From contig OV121093.1 in the NCBI GenBank assembly GCA_921293015.1, positions 1,302,001-1,366,000 on the forward strand: a stretch of DNA of 64,000 nucleotides, given 5' to 3'. Below the pieces are notes generated by a model. That model was given only the letters and a program-made list of their open reading frames with translations. It was not told where the DNA came from and ran no database searches. Source of the stretch: Phorcus lineatus. Taxonomy: Eukaryota > Mollusca > Gastropoda > Trochida > Trochidae. Of the stretch, positions 50,673 through 61,329 are shown one piece after another. Position numbers and translations under genes: made by a program. Numbering within the stretch: position 1 is the first letter of the stretch; each line of letters opens with the position of its first letter.

Positions 50673-52280
50673 TGTATTGATCACTTGTATACATTGTGTA
50701 ATGTAGTGAGTAATAGAAAATCAGCTGGGTTATCTACCTTTGTATGTTTTGTGGATATAAGAAAAGCCTTTGACACTGTGGACCGAAATTGCCTGTGGTA
50801 CAAACTCATGTCGATGGGGATAAAAGGAAAACTATTGAAGGCAGTACAGAACTTATATGCTGATGTGAACTGTGCTGTGCTGCTGAATGATCATATGACT
50901 GACTATTTCCCAGTATCCCATGGTGTGAGACAAGGGTGTAAACTGTCACCAACGCTGTTCTCGGTTTATATAAATGACTTAGCAAAGGAGATAAATGACC
51001 TGCAGTGTGGTGTAAACATTGGTGGTGACATGTTATCTAGTCTTTTATATGCTGATGATATTGCATTAATAGCGTCTGAGGAACTGTCTCTCCAGAGGAT
51101 GCTGCATGTTTTAGACACTTGGTGTAAAAAATGGCGTCTTAATGTAAATCTTGATAAAACAAAGATAATTCATTTTAGAAAAATATCAGCTGTTAGATCT
51201 TCTTATGTTTTTACTTGTGGTGATAATACCATTGAGAATGATTCAGTTTACCGTTATCTGGGATTGTCCCTAAACGAACACAGGGATATGCATCTTACTG
51301 TGAAGGAGTTGTGTAAATCCACCAGTAGGGCTTTGTCTGCATTATACGCTAAGTTTATTAACGCTGGAGGAATGTCTTATGAAGTTTTTACAAAGTTGTA
51401 TAATTGTCTTGTTGAACCTGTGTTGTTTTACGGTGCTAGTATTTGGGGTATGAATAAATATAGAGAAGTACAAGTAATCCAGAATAAGGCCTGTAGATTA
51501 TTTCTTGGTATCGGTAAAAATGCTCCCGTAAATGCAATAAGAGGGGATATGGGATGGTTCTCCGTAAATGTTTCACAAAAAATTGAAGGTTTTCGATATA
51601 ATTTTAGACTTAAGTATATGTCTAACAGTCGCATACCAAAATGGGTACACTTGTGGTCATCGCAAAAAAGAAAGTCTTTTGATTATAGGATTTTAATGTT
51701 GTTAACCCATTATAATTGTGATTTCTTACGTTTTAATGATTGGGGCTCGAAGCGTTGCATAAGTTTTATAAAGGATATACTTAAAAGACAAGATGTTGAA
51801 ATTTGGCATGCTTCCTTGTGGAATGATGTTGGAAAGTTAAACGGAAATAAATTGCGCACCTATCGTTTGTATAAATACACTCCCTTTGTTGAAATGTATG
51901 TAAAAGATTGCATGTTTAGAGATCATCGTCGTATTTTATCAAAATTTAGATGTGGTATTTTACCCTTGTTTATTGAAACCGGCAGATATGCCAAGCCTCC
52001 GGTTCCTCTTTTACAAAGGCATTGTAAATATTGTATTAAAAATGTAAATAATCAACATGTACATATGGTCGAAGATGAATTTCATTTCTTAATGAAATGT
52101 AATCTTTATGATGATTTGCGTTTTACTCTGTTTGAAGCTGCTTTTAAAATTAACGGAGCTTTTTATGACTTAAATGATAATGAAAAGTTTATTTTTATTA
52201 TGAATGAAACACATCTGCAAAATATTTTAGCTTTTTCGATTTTAAATATGTTTAAAAGAAGAGAGTTGTTACTAATCTGA
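50673..52280 (+). CDS. LINE ORF2, second part: reverse transcriptase core and C-terminal finger
   Basis: It continues the ORF2 frame after the insert. Motif A is FVCFVDIRKAFDTVD and motif B is HGVRQGCKLSPTLFSVYI. Motif C is LLYADDIALIA, with the catalytic Asp pair, followed by the thumb (WCKKWRLNVNLDKTKIIHF). A long connecting region leads to KFRCGILPLFIETGRY and then the cysteine/histidine finger (HCKYCIKNVNNQHVHMVEDE and FHFLMKC). It ends RRELLLI and a stop. All catalytic residues are present. The same C-terminal layout is seen in the fragments at 1606 and 58187. Confidence 0.9.
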   Translation, partial: CIDHLYTLCNVVSNRKSAGLSTFVCFVDIRKAFDTVDRNCLWYKLMSMGIKGKLLKAVQNLYADVNCAVLLNDHMTDYFPVSHGVRQGCKLSPTLFSVYINDLAKEINDLQCGVNIGGDMLSSLLYADDIALIASEELSLQRMLHVLDTWCKKWRLNVNLDKTKIIHFRKISAVRSSYVFTCGDNTIENDSVYRYLGLSLNEHRDMHLTVKELCKSTSRALSALYAKFINAGGMSYEVFTKLYNCLVEPVLFYGASIWGMNKYREVQVIQNKACRLFLGIGKNAPVNAIRGDMGWFSVNVSQKIEGFRYNFRLKYMSNSRIPKWVHLWSSQKRKSFDYRILMLLTHYNCDFLRFNDWGSKRCISFIKDILKRQDVEIWHASLWNDVGKLNGNKLRTYRLYKYTPFVEMYVKDCMFRDHRRILSKFRCGILPLFIETGRYAKPPVPLLQRHCKYCIKNVNNQHVHMVEDEFHFLMKCNLYDDLRFTLFEAAFKINGAFYDLNDNEKFIFIMNETHLQNILAFSILNMFKRRELLLI

Positions 52281-52484
52281 TTATGTTCAATATCTTACAT
52301 GTATATTTAAGTATATGCATTTATCAACGGTTACATGTGTTATTAGTGTCTCATAAGCCAGTTGTGGCTCGACGCATTGTTCTATATTGTGTAACATGTC
52401 CTGTATATAAAATGTAATGATGCGTGTGACACTTAAATAAAAATTATACTACTACTACTACTACGCTAAAATAAATTCAAATAA

Positions 52485-53175
52485 AATAATTAAGCCAGTC
52501 ACAGTCAATGAATCAGCCCCTTTAATCCCACATTTAAACATACAAAAGAGCTAATCACAATCTAGGAATAGACCACTATCATTGTTTAATTGAACGGCAA
52601 GCACAACGTCCATATAAACCCTATAAATGCTAACATGAGCATACATACGAGATCAAAACCATTCAAACTATAGGAATCAGCACCTTTACTCAATCACATA
52701 ATGATCACCATAATCAACTGAGAGAGTCCTGCACAATCTGGTCATGCCCCTTCCTTGCTAAATCAAACATATAAACGAGCACAAATGCGTTCACAAATCT
52801 AGGAATCGATGCCAACACGCGCTATAGTGATATATAGGCGAGCTGTGATCCCTGCACAATCTAGGAATAGATCCCTATGCTTCCTCAGTTTGACATAAAG
52901 GCGAGCTGTTAGCCCTTGACAATCTAGGACTCGACCCCTATTACCTCTCAGTTTGAAATAATCTAGGAATCGGTCCTTGTACTCTCTTACTTGGCATAAA
53001 AACGAGCTGAGAACTTTCAAAATCTGGGAATGATGCCTAATTTGCTAAATTGTACATAAAGACGAGCTGAGAGCCCTTCACAAACTAAGAATTGACCCCT
53101 AAACTTGCTCAATTGTAAATAAAGACGAGCTTAGAGACCTTCACAATCCAAGAATCGACCCTTTTACTGCACCAG
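52485..53175. repeat. Degenerate satellite of about 75-bp units, right part
   Basis: At least eight diverged units with ACAATCTAGGAAT(C/A)GA, CCCCTA-ACTTGCTCA and CATAAAGACGAGCTGAGAGC. It is the continuation of the array at 46480-47177 beyond the inserted LINE. Confidence 0.8.
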
Positions 53176-55255
53176 GTGATTGCAAATATACAGCCTTGAT
53201 AAGCTAATGGCATAGAATTTCCAAGATTGTGATCATTTTCAGGTGGTTTAGCCCTAACGATTTGCAGATTGTTTAAAAAATCTTGGAATAGTGGAACTTT
53301 CTTAAATTGAGAGCTCACAATTTTTTTAAGTAACGTGCAAATATATATATATATACTATAATTTACAATATGGTCGAAGGTACTTGTGAATATAAATTAT
53401 CTTGATTTTATTCAATTTATTATTATTATTTTAACAAACATTTCTTCAATACACCGGAGAGGTGGAAGCTTTCGGAACTGTTTATATTCATACGATATAG
53501 TATCTGTTTTAAATATTTTACTACTGTACTCTCGTACATCATATACATATAGGAGTCTCACCTTGTATAACCTTGTGTTTCATTTCCATGTTTCAGTTAA
53601 GCCAATCTGTCTGTCAATGATGTATTTCAAAACCGCAATGGTTTGCAATTATTTGTTAACTTATGGCAATAAGGCTCATTGATGGAAAGAAGCACAGCTG
53701 AATGGTCATGGGACATGCTTCAGATAACCACATGTTACTAGTACGTTGTTGCACTTTTGAATATTGGTATGTTCACGCACAGCAGATGCACAGATGTTGT
53801 GCCAATGTGGAGGATGGTAGTGAAAGGGGCGTGTGGGTTTGATTCTACAGATTCTATAAACCAAAACTTATTTCAGAGGTATTTCCTCTCGCCGAAAAAG
53901 AAAGAGCAGATGATTGTTTTTGTGTTGCTCGCTACCTTTGCTTACAAGAACAGGACATTATTGCAAACCCTTTACAACAAGTGACTTGAGAAGGACTCCG
54001 TCCTGGGGAAAGTTGAACCTGGAATTATTGTCTGTGTGAATGGGAAGTTTACAACGGTGTTTACAACATATTGGGTATGTGACTTCGCTCATGATCTTAA
54101 ACGATGGAACCAAGAATGATGTAAATAACTTACTTATAAACATGCATTCAAAATTCAACGTCCTCCTAAGAATTATACCGTTTAAACATGTCTTGATGTA
54201 TGTAGATTATTACACGAGGAAACGTGTCATATGACTTGTACGAAACGAGTGTGAATTTTGAGAATACGTTATCGAGAGCGAGGGTGATACACATATTTAC
54301 ACGAGATTTGTAAAAGTAACATGACATACTTCCTATTGTAATAATTCCTTTATTACTGATTATATACCTATGAACCCAAGGGAAAATCCAGTATGAATCG
54401 GCCTGCTCCACTTTCGATGGCAAGCAAAAGAGAGGTCAAATAAGATGAAATACGGCAATTCGCGTTGAAACAATCGTTGCTCTGTGAAAGGTTAGCATGT
54501 GCTCATATAAAAAATGCACCCGAAAGTTGCCCCCGAAAATATGATTAAATGTATGAATTCTATGTTATGAAGTACATTTCTTTCTGTTTTATATTTATTT
54601 GTAACTGATTTGAGACGCTTTCCATAATTATTTCCGTCAGTATAAAATAATATTATTTATTATATGTTGTTTTAACCTGACATTTCTCGTAGGGCTGCTA
54701 GTTTTTTCAAAAAAGTTTATTTCAATACCTTGGTAAGTGTCACATGACAGTTTGATTAAATAACTTCTTCTATCAGTTTCTTGTTGATTGCAACATGCTA
54801 ATTAAGATGCTATCAATGTAGATAAGACTCACCTGTGTAGGATGAGCAACCCAACGTTGATCAATGAGTTAAGGTCATGCCCTTATCGCAGTGTACGATA
54901 TTGAACTGTTTCTCCTATTCTTATCCCAGGGTTCTATATGTGTATGCATGCCGAATCAAGATGGCTGTTTGTCCGTGACTCCAAGCATTACTACTGCTTC
55001 CAGTGGTGAGTAGGCAGATAACACTCTATTCCAAATTCTCATAGACATAGAAAGACATACATGGACTAATGGATTGGTTTTACGACTAAAACTCTATTCG
55101 GTTTAAAAATACATCTATTTCTCAAAATAAAAAAACCAATAAGAATTGTGGACATGCCATAAGGCTTATTTTGAAATCACTCCTAAACAAACCATGACAA
55201 TAGAGATGGGATTAAAATCAACCATTAAAATCCGATATGATGAAAAGAATATGTT
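53176..55255. other. Intergenic, nothing recognised
   Basis: AT-rich, with a short TA run at 53342-53356 and chance frames on both strands. No exon with paired splice sites. Confidence 0.4.
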
Positions 55256-55259
55256 TGTG

Positions 55260-55308
<49 letters not shown>

Positions 55309-55369
55309 CCAACCAACCAACCAACCAACCAACCAACCAATCAACCAATCAACCAATCAACCAATCAAC

Positions 55370-55422
<53 letters not shown>
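55260..55422. repeat. (TCAA)n and (CCAA)n tetranucleotide repeat, LINE tail
   Basis: About 40 four-base units. On the minus strand it directly follows GAATAAAG, so it is the expanded (ATTG)n tail of the LINE at 55423-56060 and not an independent microsatellite. The long Asn/Gln/Ser frame over it is an artefact. Confidence 0.93.
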
Positions 55423-56060
55423 TTTATTCTGTACTCAGAAGGCCTCAGGCCTATAGTACATTAAATTTACATTTGCTGATACATGTTTCACATTTAAAAA
55501 AAACCAATTCGGTTTCTGTATACAGATGCGTAAAATATATACATAGACAAGTTTTCAATTTCTTTATTATCTAAACTGTTTAAAATTTTTGAGAATTTAA
55601 ACATATCTGGGTGTACAAAGTATTTTTCTATGATGTATTTGTTTCGAATGTTACTGGAAATAGGACATACAAGTAAAAAAAATGGTATTCATTTTCAATT
55701 TCAAAATTGGCAGAGTCTATTTTCTCTCCTTATATTTAGATATCTACCTTTCTCAATAAACAGTTCATGCGATGTACGTCTAGTGCTAGGCTGATTCTAT
55801 ACTTTTCAACATTCAAACGAGATAGGTAGTTTTCGGTACGGATATTGCCTTTAAACATGACGTAGGTGTCGCATTTGCTTGAAGTTAATAATTTGTCTTG
55901 CCAATTTTAAAAAATACATATAGTTTAGTATTTGAGTAAATGATTTTACGAATTCGGGATATATTCCAGTTTCCTGGTTGTGCCAAATATATCCAAAAAA
56001 CAATAATTTATTTACATCTGACACCCAATTTTTTTCCATTTCGATCAAATAAAAGCATCA
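55423..56060 (-). mobile_element. 5'-truncated LINE, C-terminal end with (ATTG)n tail
   Basis: The minus strand reads, over frame breaks, SHELFIEKGRYLNIRREN, then FFLLVCPISSNIRNKYIIEK and PDMFKFSKILNSLDNKEIEN. This is the usual finger region and helical end of an ORF2. It then runs to a short 3' UTR with GTACAGAATAAAG and the tetranucleotide tail. Confidence 0.75.
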
Positions 56061-56086
56061 TATGATATAGTCCACCGCCCCGGCCC

Positions 56087-56104
56087 CCCCTCCCCCCCCC
56101 CCCC
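56087..56104. repeat. C-rich homopolymer run
   Basis: An 18-base run of C broken by one T. The true length in the genome may differ because such runs are hard to sequence. Confidence 0.85.
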
Positions 56105-56438
56105 TGGCAGAACGAAACTAACTTTTTTTGAAGCCTTGACATTTCTATCATGCAAATTTGAGTGGTAACAGTGTATAAACTGGGATGCAATGTGTCATTT
56201 TTACATATTTCCATGTGTACCCCCCTCGGCCAGTTATTCGCTGAAGCCTCACACCAAAAGGTGGATGTCCCCATATCTTTGGTTCTAATTATCATAGAAC
56301 CATAATCTTGGTATCTAAATGTATGTTTAGAAGGAGTCTGAATCCATGGACAGACATTTCAGATAGCTACCATGAGTCATTTGCACGAAATTTTAGGTTT
56401 CCGTTAGAAAAATTCATCATTCATGACTTCGATGGGTA

Positions 56439-56580
56439 ACAATTCTATTTTCTCTTCTCTACAGTTAATGTATATCATTTTATTTTACATTATTTGCACT
56501 GAGAGTATAATTATGAGTACTTGCAACCCTTTTGTGTACTTATGTGTACTTATAACACGCAAATTAAGTTCCAAAAGCAC
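56439..56580 (-). repeat. Inverted relative of the 200-bp tandem repeat at 57610-58130
   Basis: On the minus strand it reads the same phrases as the tandem units: CTTTTGGA(A)CTTAATTTG, TAAGTACACATAAGTACACA, CAGTGCAAATAATGTAAAAT and GTAGAGAAGAGAAAATAG. It is cut off on its right side where a MITE-like element begins at 56584. Confidence 0.88.
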
Positions 56581-56583
56581 ACG

Positions 56584-56723
56584 AGCTCACCAAACAAATC
56601 TGATAGCACAAGAGCGTAAGAGTAATTACAGCATTAAGTTGCTCATTCCTACGATGACTTCAAAGTTTTTCTTGTCAGATCAAGTGGCTCTTAGGTTGTG
56701 TTATCAGATTTGTTTGGTGAGCT
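56584..56723. mobile_element. MITE-like element, 140 bp, 28-bp inverted ends
   Basis: The left end, AGCTCACCAAACAAATCTGA (56584 onward, 28 bases matched), pairs with the right end at 56696-56723 with one mismatch. The AGCT at both ends may be part of the element or a palindromic target. It has no frame. It sits against the inverted repeat relative at 56439-56580. Confidence 0.75.
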
Positions 56724-57609
56724 AGGTGGCTTCATATGTGCATTTACTGGAAATCCATATTGTATTACATTCTCATATGATTAATCTCGATAATTAGGTT
56801 TCATCACTATTGTTTAATGTTTACTTGTTGTGGTTATATGTACCAAAATTCATATATCCTACAACCAACCTGATGGAGTAATCATGTACTCAGGAACGTC
56901 AATTTTAAAATAAAGTTGTTAAGCAGAAAATTTTGTCTTCCTTATGTACATATCACTTATAAAAGCCCTATAAGGATTTCATTTTTGTTGTCTATGGTGG
57001 ACCTGACATAAAAAATGTTGATAAAGTTTGCTGTCTGCAACTGAATGATTATCGCTGTGAAGCTGAGTCAAACAATGTAACATGGACACTATCATGATAC
57101 CATCAAAAGCCTAGAGTATCATACAATGCATTTCAATTAGCAGGAGGCTCTTTGGAATACATCTCTGTTCCAATGTCTCTTGTTCTTGTTGCTAATGAGA
57201 GTCATAGTTCGACTCTTGTGGATGGGAAGCTAGAGTCAGTGCGCTCTTCCTAGAGAGTTGGTCGACATCAAGGCCCCGCAACGTGACAGCTTTGAGGATG
57301 ATAATGATGGTTGTTGTGGTGTGTGGTGTGTGGTGTGTGGTGTATGGTGATGCTATTGATGATGATGCTCTCTCTTAAAACTATGATTTTGATAAATTGT
57401 TGATGTTCAAAAAGCAGCTGAATCAAACAGTCATATTGAGATTGAAAATGAATAATTTGCAAGAATGTACTCCCATACTACATGCCTGTGATGTGTGTAA
57501 TGACGGAATTAGTACCTATGTGTTATCTTTCTTCTTTGTACCCTTTAAATCTATCCCTTTAAATCCCCAATGATTTAGAAGTAAAACAACACATTCAAAA
57601 TACAAAATT
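56724..57609. other. Spacer between the inverted repeats
   Basis: Nothing coding. A short (GTGTGTG) run lies at 57314-57348. Confidence 0.4.
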
Positions 57610-58130
57610 GTAAGTTTTTCCAAAGCTGAGTTGGTGTATTTCAATGATAGTAGATTAATGGTAGGTCCCATGGTTTGCTTTTGGACACTTAACCTAGATT
57701 GCTATAAGTACACAAGTACACAAAAGAGTTGCAAGTACTCATAATTCTACTCAGTGCAAATAATGTAAAATAAAATTATATGCATTAACTGTAGAGAAAA
57801 GAAAATAGTTTTTTTTCCAAGGCTGAGTTGGTGTATTTCATTGATAGTAGATTAACGGTAGGTCCCTTGGTTTGCTTTTGGATACTTAATTTGTATGTCA
57901 TAAGTACACATAAGTACACAAAAGGGTTACAAGAACTCATAATTCTATTCTCAGTGCAAATAATGTAAAATAATGTGATTTACATTCACTATAGAGAAGA
58001 GAAAATAGTTTTTTTCCAAAGAAGAGTTGGTGTATTTCAATGATAGTAGATTAGCGGTAGGTCCCTTGGTTTGCTTTTGGACACTTAATTTGTGTGTTGT
58101 AAGTACACATAAGTACACAAAAGGGTTATA
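57610..58130 (+). repeat. Tandem repeat of about 200 bp, 2.6 units
   Basis: Units begin at about 57610, 57810 and 58010 with TTTTCCAA-G(C/A)-GAGTTGGTGTATTTCA. They continue through GTAGGTCCC(A/T)TGGTTTGCTTTTGGA and AAGTACACAAAAG to CAGTGCAAATAATGTAAAAT. The third unit is cut short. Units are about 90% alike by eye. Confidence 0.9.
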
Positions 58131-58186
58131 TGAAAATAATTAAAAGTGAAACAGTATTGTACTAGATGTACTAGTTGTAACTAATA

Positions 58187-58690
58187 TTAAGATATATACA
58201 TATTTGCAGTGCGTTTTTTAAGAATATTAAAACAGGTTTTGGCAGATAAAAACGATAACTCGGGGGAAGCCAAAATAACACTGACCTTCTCCATGTCACT
58301 AAAATTTATAAAACCATCAAAAAGATAAATACATTTTGATAAGAGTTGCCTTCGTTCACCAGCATACAGAGGACAGTACAATAAAACATGTTGTTCATCT
58401 TCGATACAGTCTTTGCAATAAAAACAAGTCCTTTCATTTAAAGGACAGCGAACATAACGGCCATTTTCTACTGTTACCAGAGCAACACCACATCTAAACA
58501 TAAAAGAACATCTAAAAGAACGAGACATATCACCATTGACATAAAATTCACAGCCAAATTTAAAAGTACTACATGTACACAGCTTATTTCCTCCTCTACC
58601 ACTTATACTATCAACTTTTAGAAGATCCTGTTTCCATTTCTCAACAAACTCGCTAAAAATAGACTCCCTGACTTTCGAGATCACGTACGG
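58187..58690 (-). mobile_element. 5'-truncated LINE, 165-codon open C-terminal part
   Basis: A still-open minus-strand frame carries the same C-terminal layout as the long LINE: FRCGVALVTVENGRY, then RTCFYCKDCIEDEQHVLLYC and PLYAGERRQLL. It is from a related but not identical family, since the residues differ widely from the 47-52 kb copy. The upstream part of ORF2 is absent. Confidence 0.8.
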
Positions 58691-59640
58691 AATATGATAT
58701 ATAACGTTAATTCACTAAAATGACCAAGATTTAAAAATTCCCATGCTTGATAGATGTAAAGGTAGAGTATTACTGTATATTTACTAGCGCTTATTAGCCT
58801 CTGTATGTTGGAAAATTTGTATTCTCATTGGCTTTCTTTTCAAATACGTGAAAGGGTAAAAAGTTGCCGTCTTCGTTGAAAAGATCGTTTACATGGTGAA
58901 TTCTGTTTTTACTGCACTAAGGATAATAGCCTGTCTTTTTACAGATACTGACATTTTCGTTATACACATTGAAATTTATTGAGTGCAGTCGTAAGGTCCC
59001 AACAGTTATACGCAATTTCTCAGAGGTTAACAACGTTGTTATGAAACTAAGAATTGTTAGTGGATTTAAGAATTTTTAAGGCTTGGGAAAATTCTTAAAG
59101 CTACATGAACATCGCCCAGTTCTTGTAAGGGCAGCGCCAAGAATCTTTAAACGGATCCTCTCACGAACTTCCATCTTCCTTCCTTAGGAGATCTAAAACT
59201 ATAAACTTGGACAAGTCTGTGTCGTGTCATTGCAAGTTTTATACGGCAGTGGTTGCTTGAGCTACGTAACGAACAGTAACATCCTCAATTTTTCTACGAG
59301 TTCAAACAAATCTTATCGATTTACCTGAACATGTTTGAATCACGACTTTATCATTTCTGATTGAACTTTTATTGTTGAATGAAGTGAACACATTTTAGCA
59401 ACTTGGCTTCACTTATCAGTATTAATCATTGTTGACCACTATTCAAAGGACAAATTAACTATTCAGCCTTTAACAAACACCAATCAGTTGCAAAACTACA
59501 TCAGCGAATATCTCAGGGGTAGTCTGCTACCCTTTAACTTGAGATGTGGAATTGAAAGAAACATATTATTTATTAAAAATACAATTCATGAATAGAAATG
59601 CCAAGTTCTTTTACAAAACAATCACATTTCAGAAAATATA
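58691..59640. other. Intergenic, nothing recognised
   Basis: No exon or repeat identified. Confidence 0.4.
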
Positions 59641-59649
59641 TGCAAATGA

Positions 59650-59790
59650 ATGAAAGTCAGGGACGCATGCATATTTAATAAATTGCTTGAATATAGTTCT
59701 GTTGGTAAACAAGCTGCAATAGCTTATCTGAATACCGCTCCCGAATACATGAGCAAAAATATGTCATAGTGAATTAACAATACATGACAG
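59650..59790 (+). mobile_element. Small LINE fragment, endonuclease-to-RT linker
   Basis: The plus strand at about 59705-59755 (GTAAACAAGCTGCAATAGC, then TTATCTGAATACCGCTCC) matches minus-strand sequence near 62930-62960 in the LINE at 61330-63060 (TTATCTGAATGCCGCTCC). It is probably a scrap of the same family in the opposite direction. Confidence 0.4.
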
Positions 59791-60004
59791 ATTTACAAAA
59801 GTCAACTATAAATTGTGGATTCATGATATTTTCAATCTAAATATACTTACTATTTTGTGTAGGCTACCATATTTCATAAGATATCTTCAACACATACCAA
59901 TAGTGTTAATCAGAACATACCAGATGTAACATCTCGATACGTTATTGGTCAAATCTGCCTGAAAATAAGAGTTCATGATTTACAGTCGGGGAACAATGTT
60001 GATT

Positions 60005-60185
60005 TCCAAACAATACCGATTTCAGGTCAAAATGCTCTGATGTAGAAAAACATATTTTCCCTTAGGTCACTGTAAAGAGGACATGAGAAGAAATAGTAAA
60101 GTGCATCTTCATAGTTATAGCCACAAGAACAGGTGGGTGTTTGAGCAATAAACCTTTCATACTTATGAAACTTATGTAAGGGGCG
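60005..60185 (-). mobile_element. LINE fragment, C-terminal cysteine finger
   Basis: The minus strand reads HKYERFIAQTPTCSCGYNYE, then DALYYFFSCPLYSDLRENMF and a stop. It is a short, isolated LINE end. Confidence 0.68.
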
Positions 60186-60294
60186 CAGCTAAAACGTTGG
60201 CGTTCATTTTAAGGAATTTGTTGCTTAACCCATCAGGACTAGTTGCTTTTGTCGTATCTACAGACAAAAGAATATCCCAAACTTCATGTGTAGT

Positions 60295-61005
60295 TTAGTT
60301 TAAACATATTTTATTCACAAGAAAAGGATTGGGGACAAGTTATCCAACTTAAAATGCCCTCTCCTAGTATGTACAAATTTGATTTACATAGTACATAGTG
60401 AACACAGACAGCAGACAGTGAACAAGAGTAGAGTAAGAGTATTAGGAAGAACAAATATTATTGACAATTATCTGATTCAAAGAAATCTATTTGTTTCATT
60501 GATGTAAGTTTGTACAAACATAAATAGAGTTTTGTTTTGACTTATTGATAGGTCTGCACTTCCCTCAAGCAAAAGTTTAAGATCTATTGTAAATCCGGTA
60601 AAGCGCCGTAATGAAAACATAAGTTTTTCTCTCTGTTTGCTATACAATGTACATTGCAACAAATAATGATATACATTCTCAACATAATAACCGCAAGAAC
60701 AACTAGCAATTGTTGAAATTCCAACTTTGTACAGATCATAATTCAATGTACTCACAGCATATCTTAATTTTGTATGGATGATATTCAATTTCCTTTTGCC
60801 AAATGAATAGTATTGTAACTTCTGTATGTATAGTATTGTAAGAATATAACTTCATGTGTATTGAAATACAAGTCACATATGGGGTTATCTATGTCAGAGA
60901 TATCTTCCTTAACATTTTTGTCAGGGTACGTGATTCTAGTTTGGTTTGTGAAGTATTCATTCGTTATGTTAGCAATTTCAGTGCTTGCACCATACAGCGA
61001 TCTTA
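60295..61005 (-). mobile_element. Internally deleted LINE: pre-RT part joined to the C-terminal end
   Basis: Minus strand, in order: TEIANITNEYFTNQTRITYP and SDIDNPICDLYFNT (the stretch just before the reverse transcriptase). Then come NIIHTKLRYAVSTLNYDLYK and STIASCSCGYYVENVYHYLL (the C-terminal end), and a 3' UTR ending GTGAATAAAATATGTTTAAA. The reverse transcriptase core between them is missing. Confidence 0.7.
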
Positions 61006-61300
61006 ATGGTGACAAATTCGCAAGATTTATATTTGATACCCCTGCCTGCAGCTGCGGACATGAACCCGAGGACGAACTACTTTTCTTTCTAACCTGTCCA
61101 AATTACAACGACATAAGAACAAATTCATATTTCTTCAATAAGGGTTATAACCTGACATCTATCCTAAACGGAAATATAGGCTCAACCAACAAAGAAAATG
61201 AAAAACTATTAAAATCAGACCATAATTTTATTGTACAGTCTCGTAGATTTCCAGATTTTTCATAATAGTTTAAATGCCTTGTAAATATATATGCGTTCAA
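60985..61300 (+). mobile_element. LINE fragment, C-terminal end, plus strand
   Basis: The frame reads YSDLNGDKFARFIFDTPACS, then CGHEPEDELLFFLTCPNY and NDIRTNSYFFNKGYNLTS. It is closely similar in layout to the fragment at 43857. It lies tail to tail with the element at 61330-63060. Confidence 0.72.
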
Positions 61301-61329
61301 CTCCTCTCAGTTATAAGTGCTGTTATATG

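Larger units (their letters stand above)
47185..52464 (+). mobile_element. Full-length APE-type LINE, nearly intact
   Basis: The ends are fixed by a 7-bp target duplication, GCTAAAA, at 47178-47184 and 52465-52471. Order: 5' UTR of 199 bases starting GAGGAGAGTGCGCATGCG, ORF1, ORF2 (apurinic endonuclease then reverse transcriptase, with a C-terminal cysteine/histidine finger), then a short 3' UTR ending AATAAAAATT and (ACT)n. Without the 442-bp insert at 50231 the element is about 4.8 kb. The only interruptions of ORF2 are that insert and the TAG between the ORFs, so the insertion is young. I do not assign it to a named clade. It landed in a satellite array, which probably protected host genes. 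Confidence 0.92.

Noticed and set aside
55146-55574. 142-codon frame with repeated Asn-Gln-Ser/Pro-Thr
   Set aside because: Translation of the tetranucleotide LINE tail.
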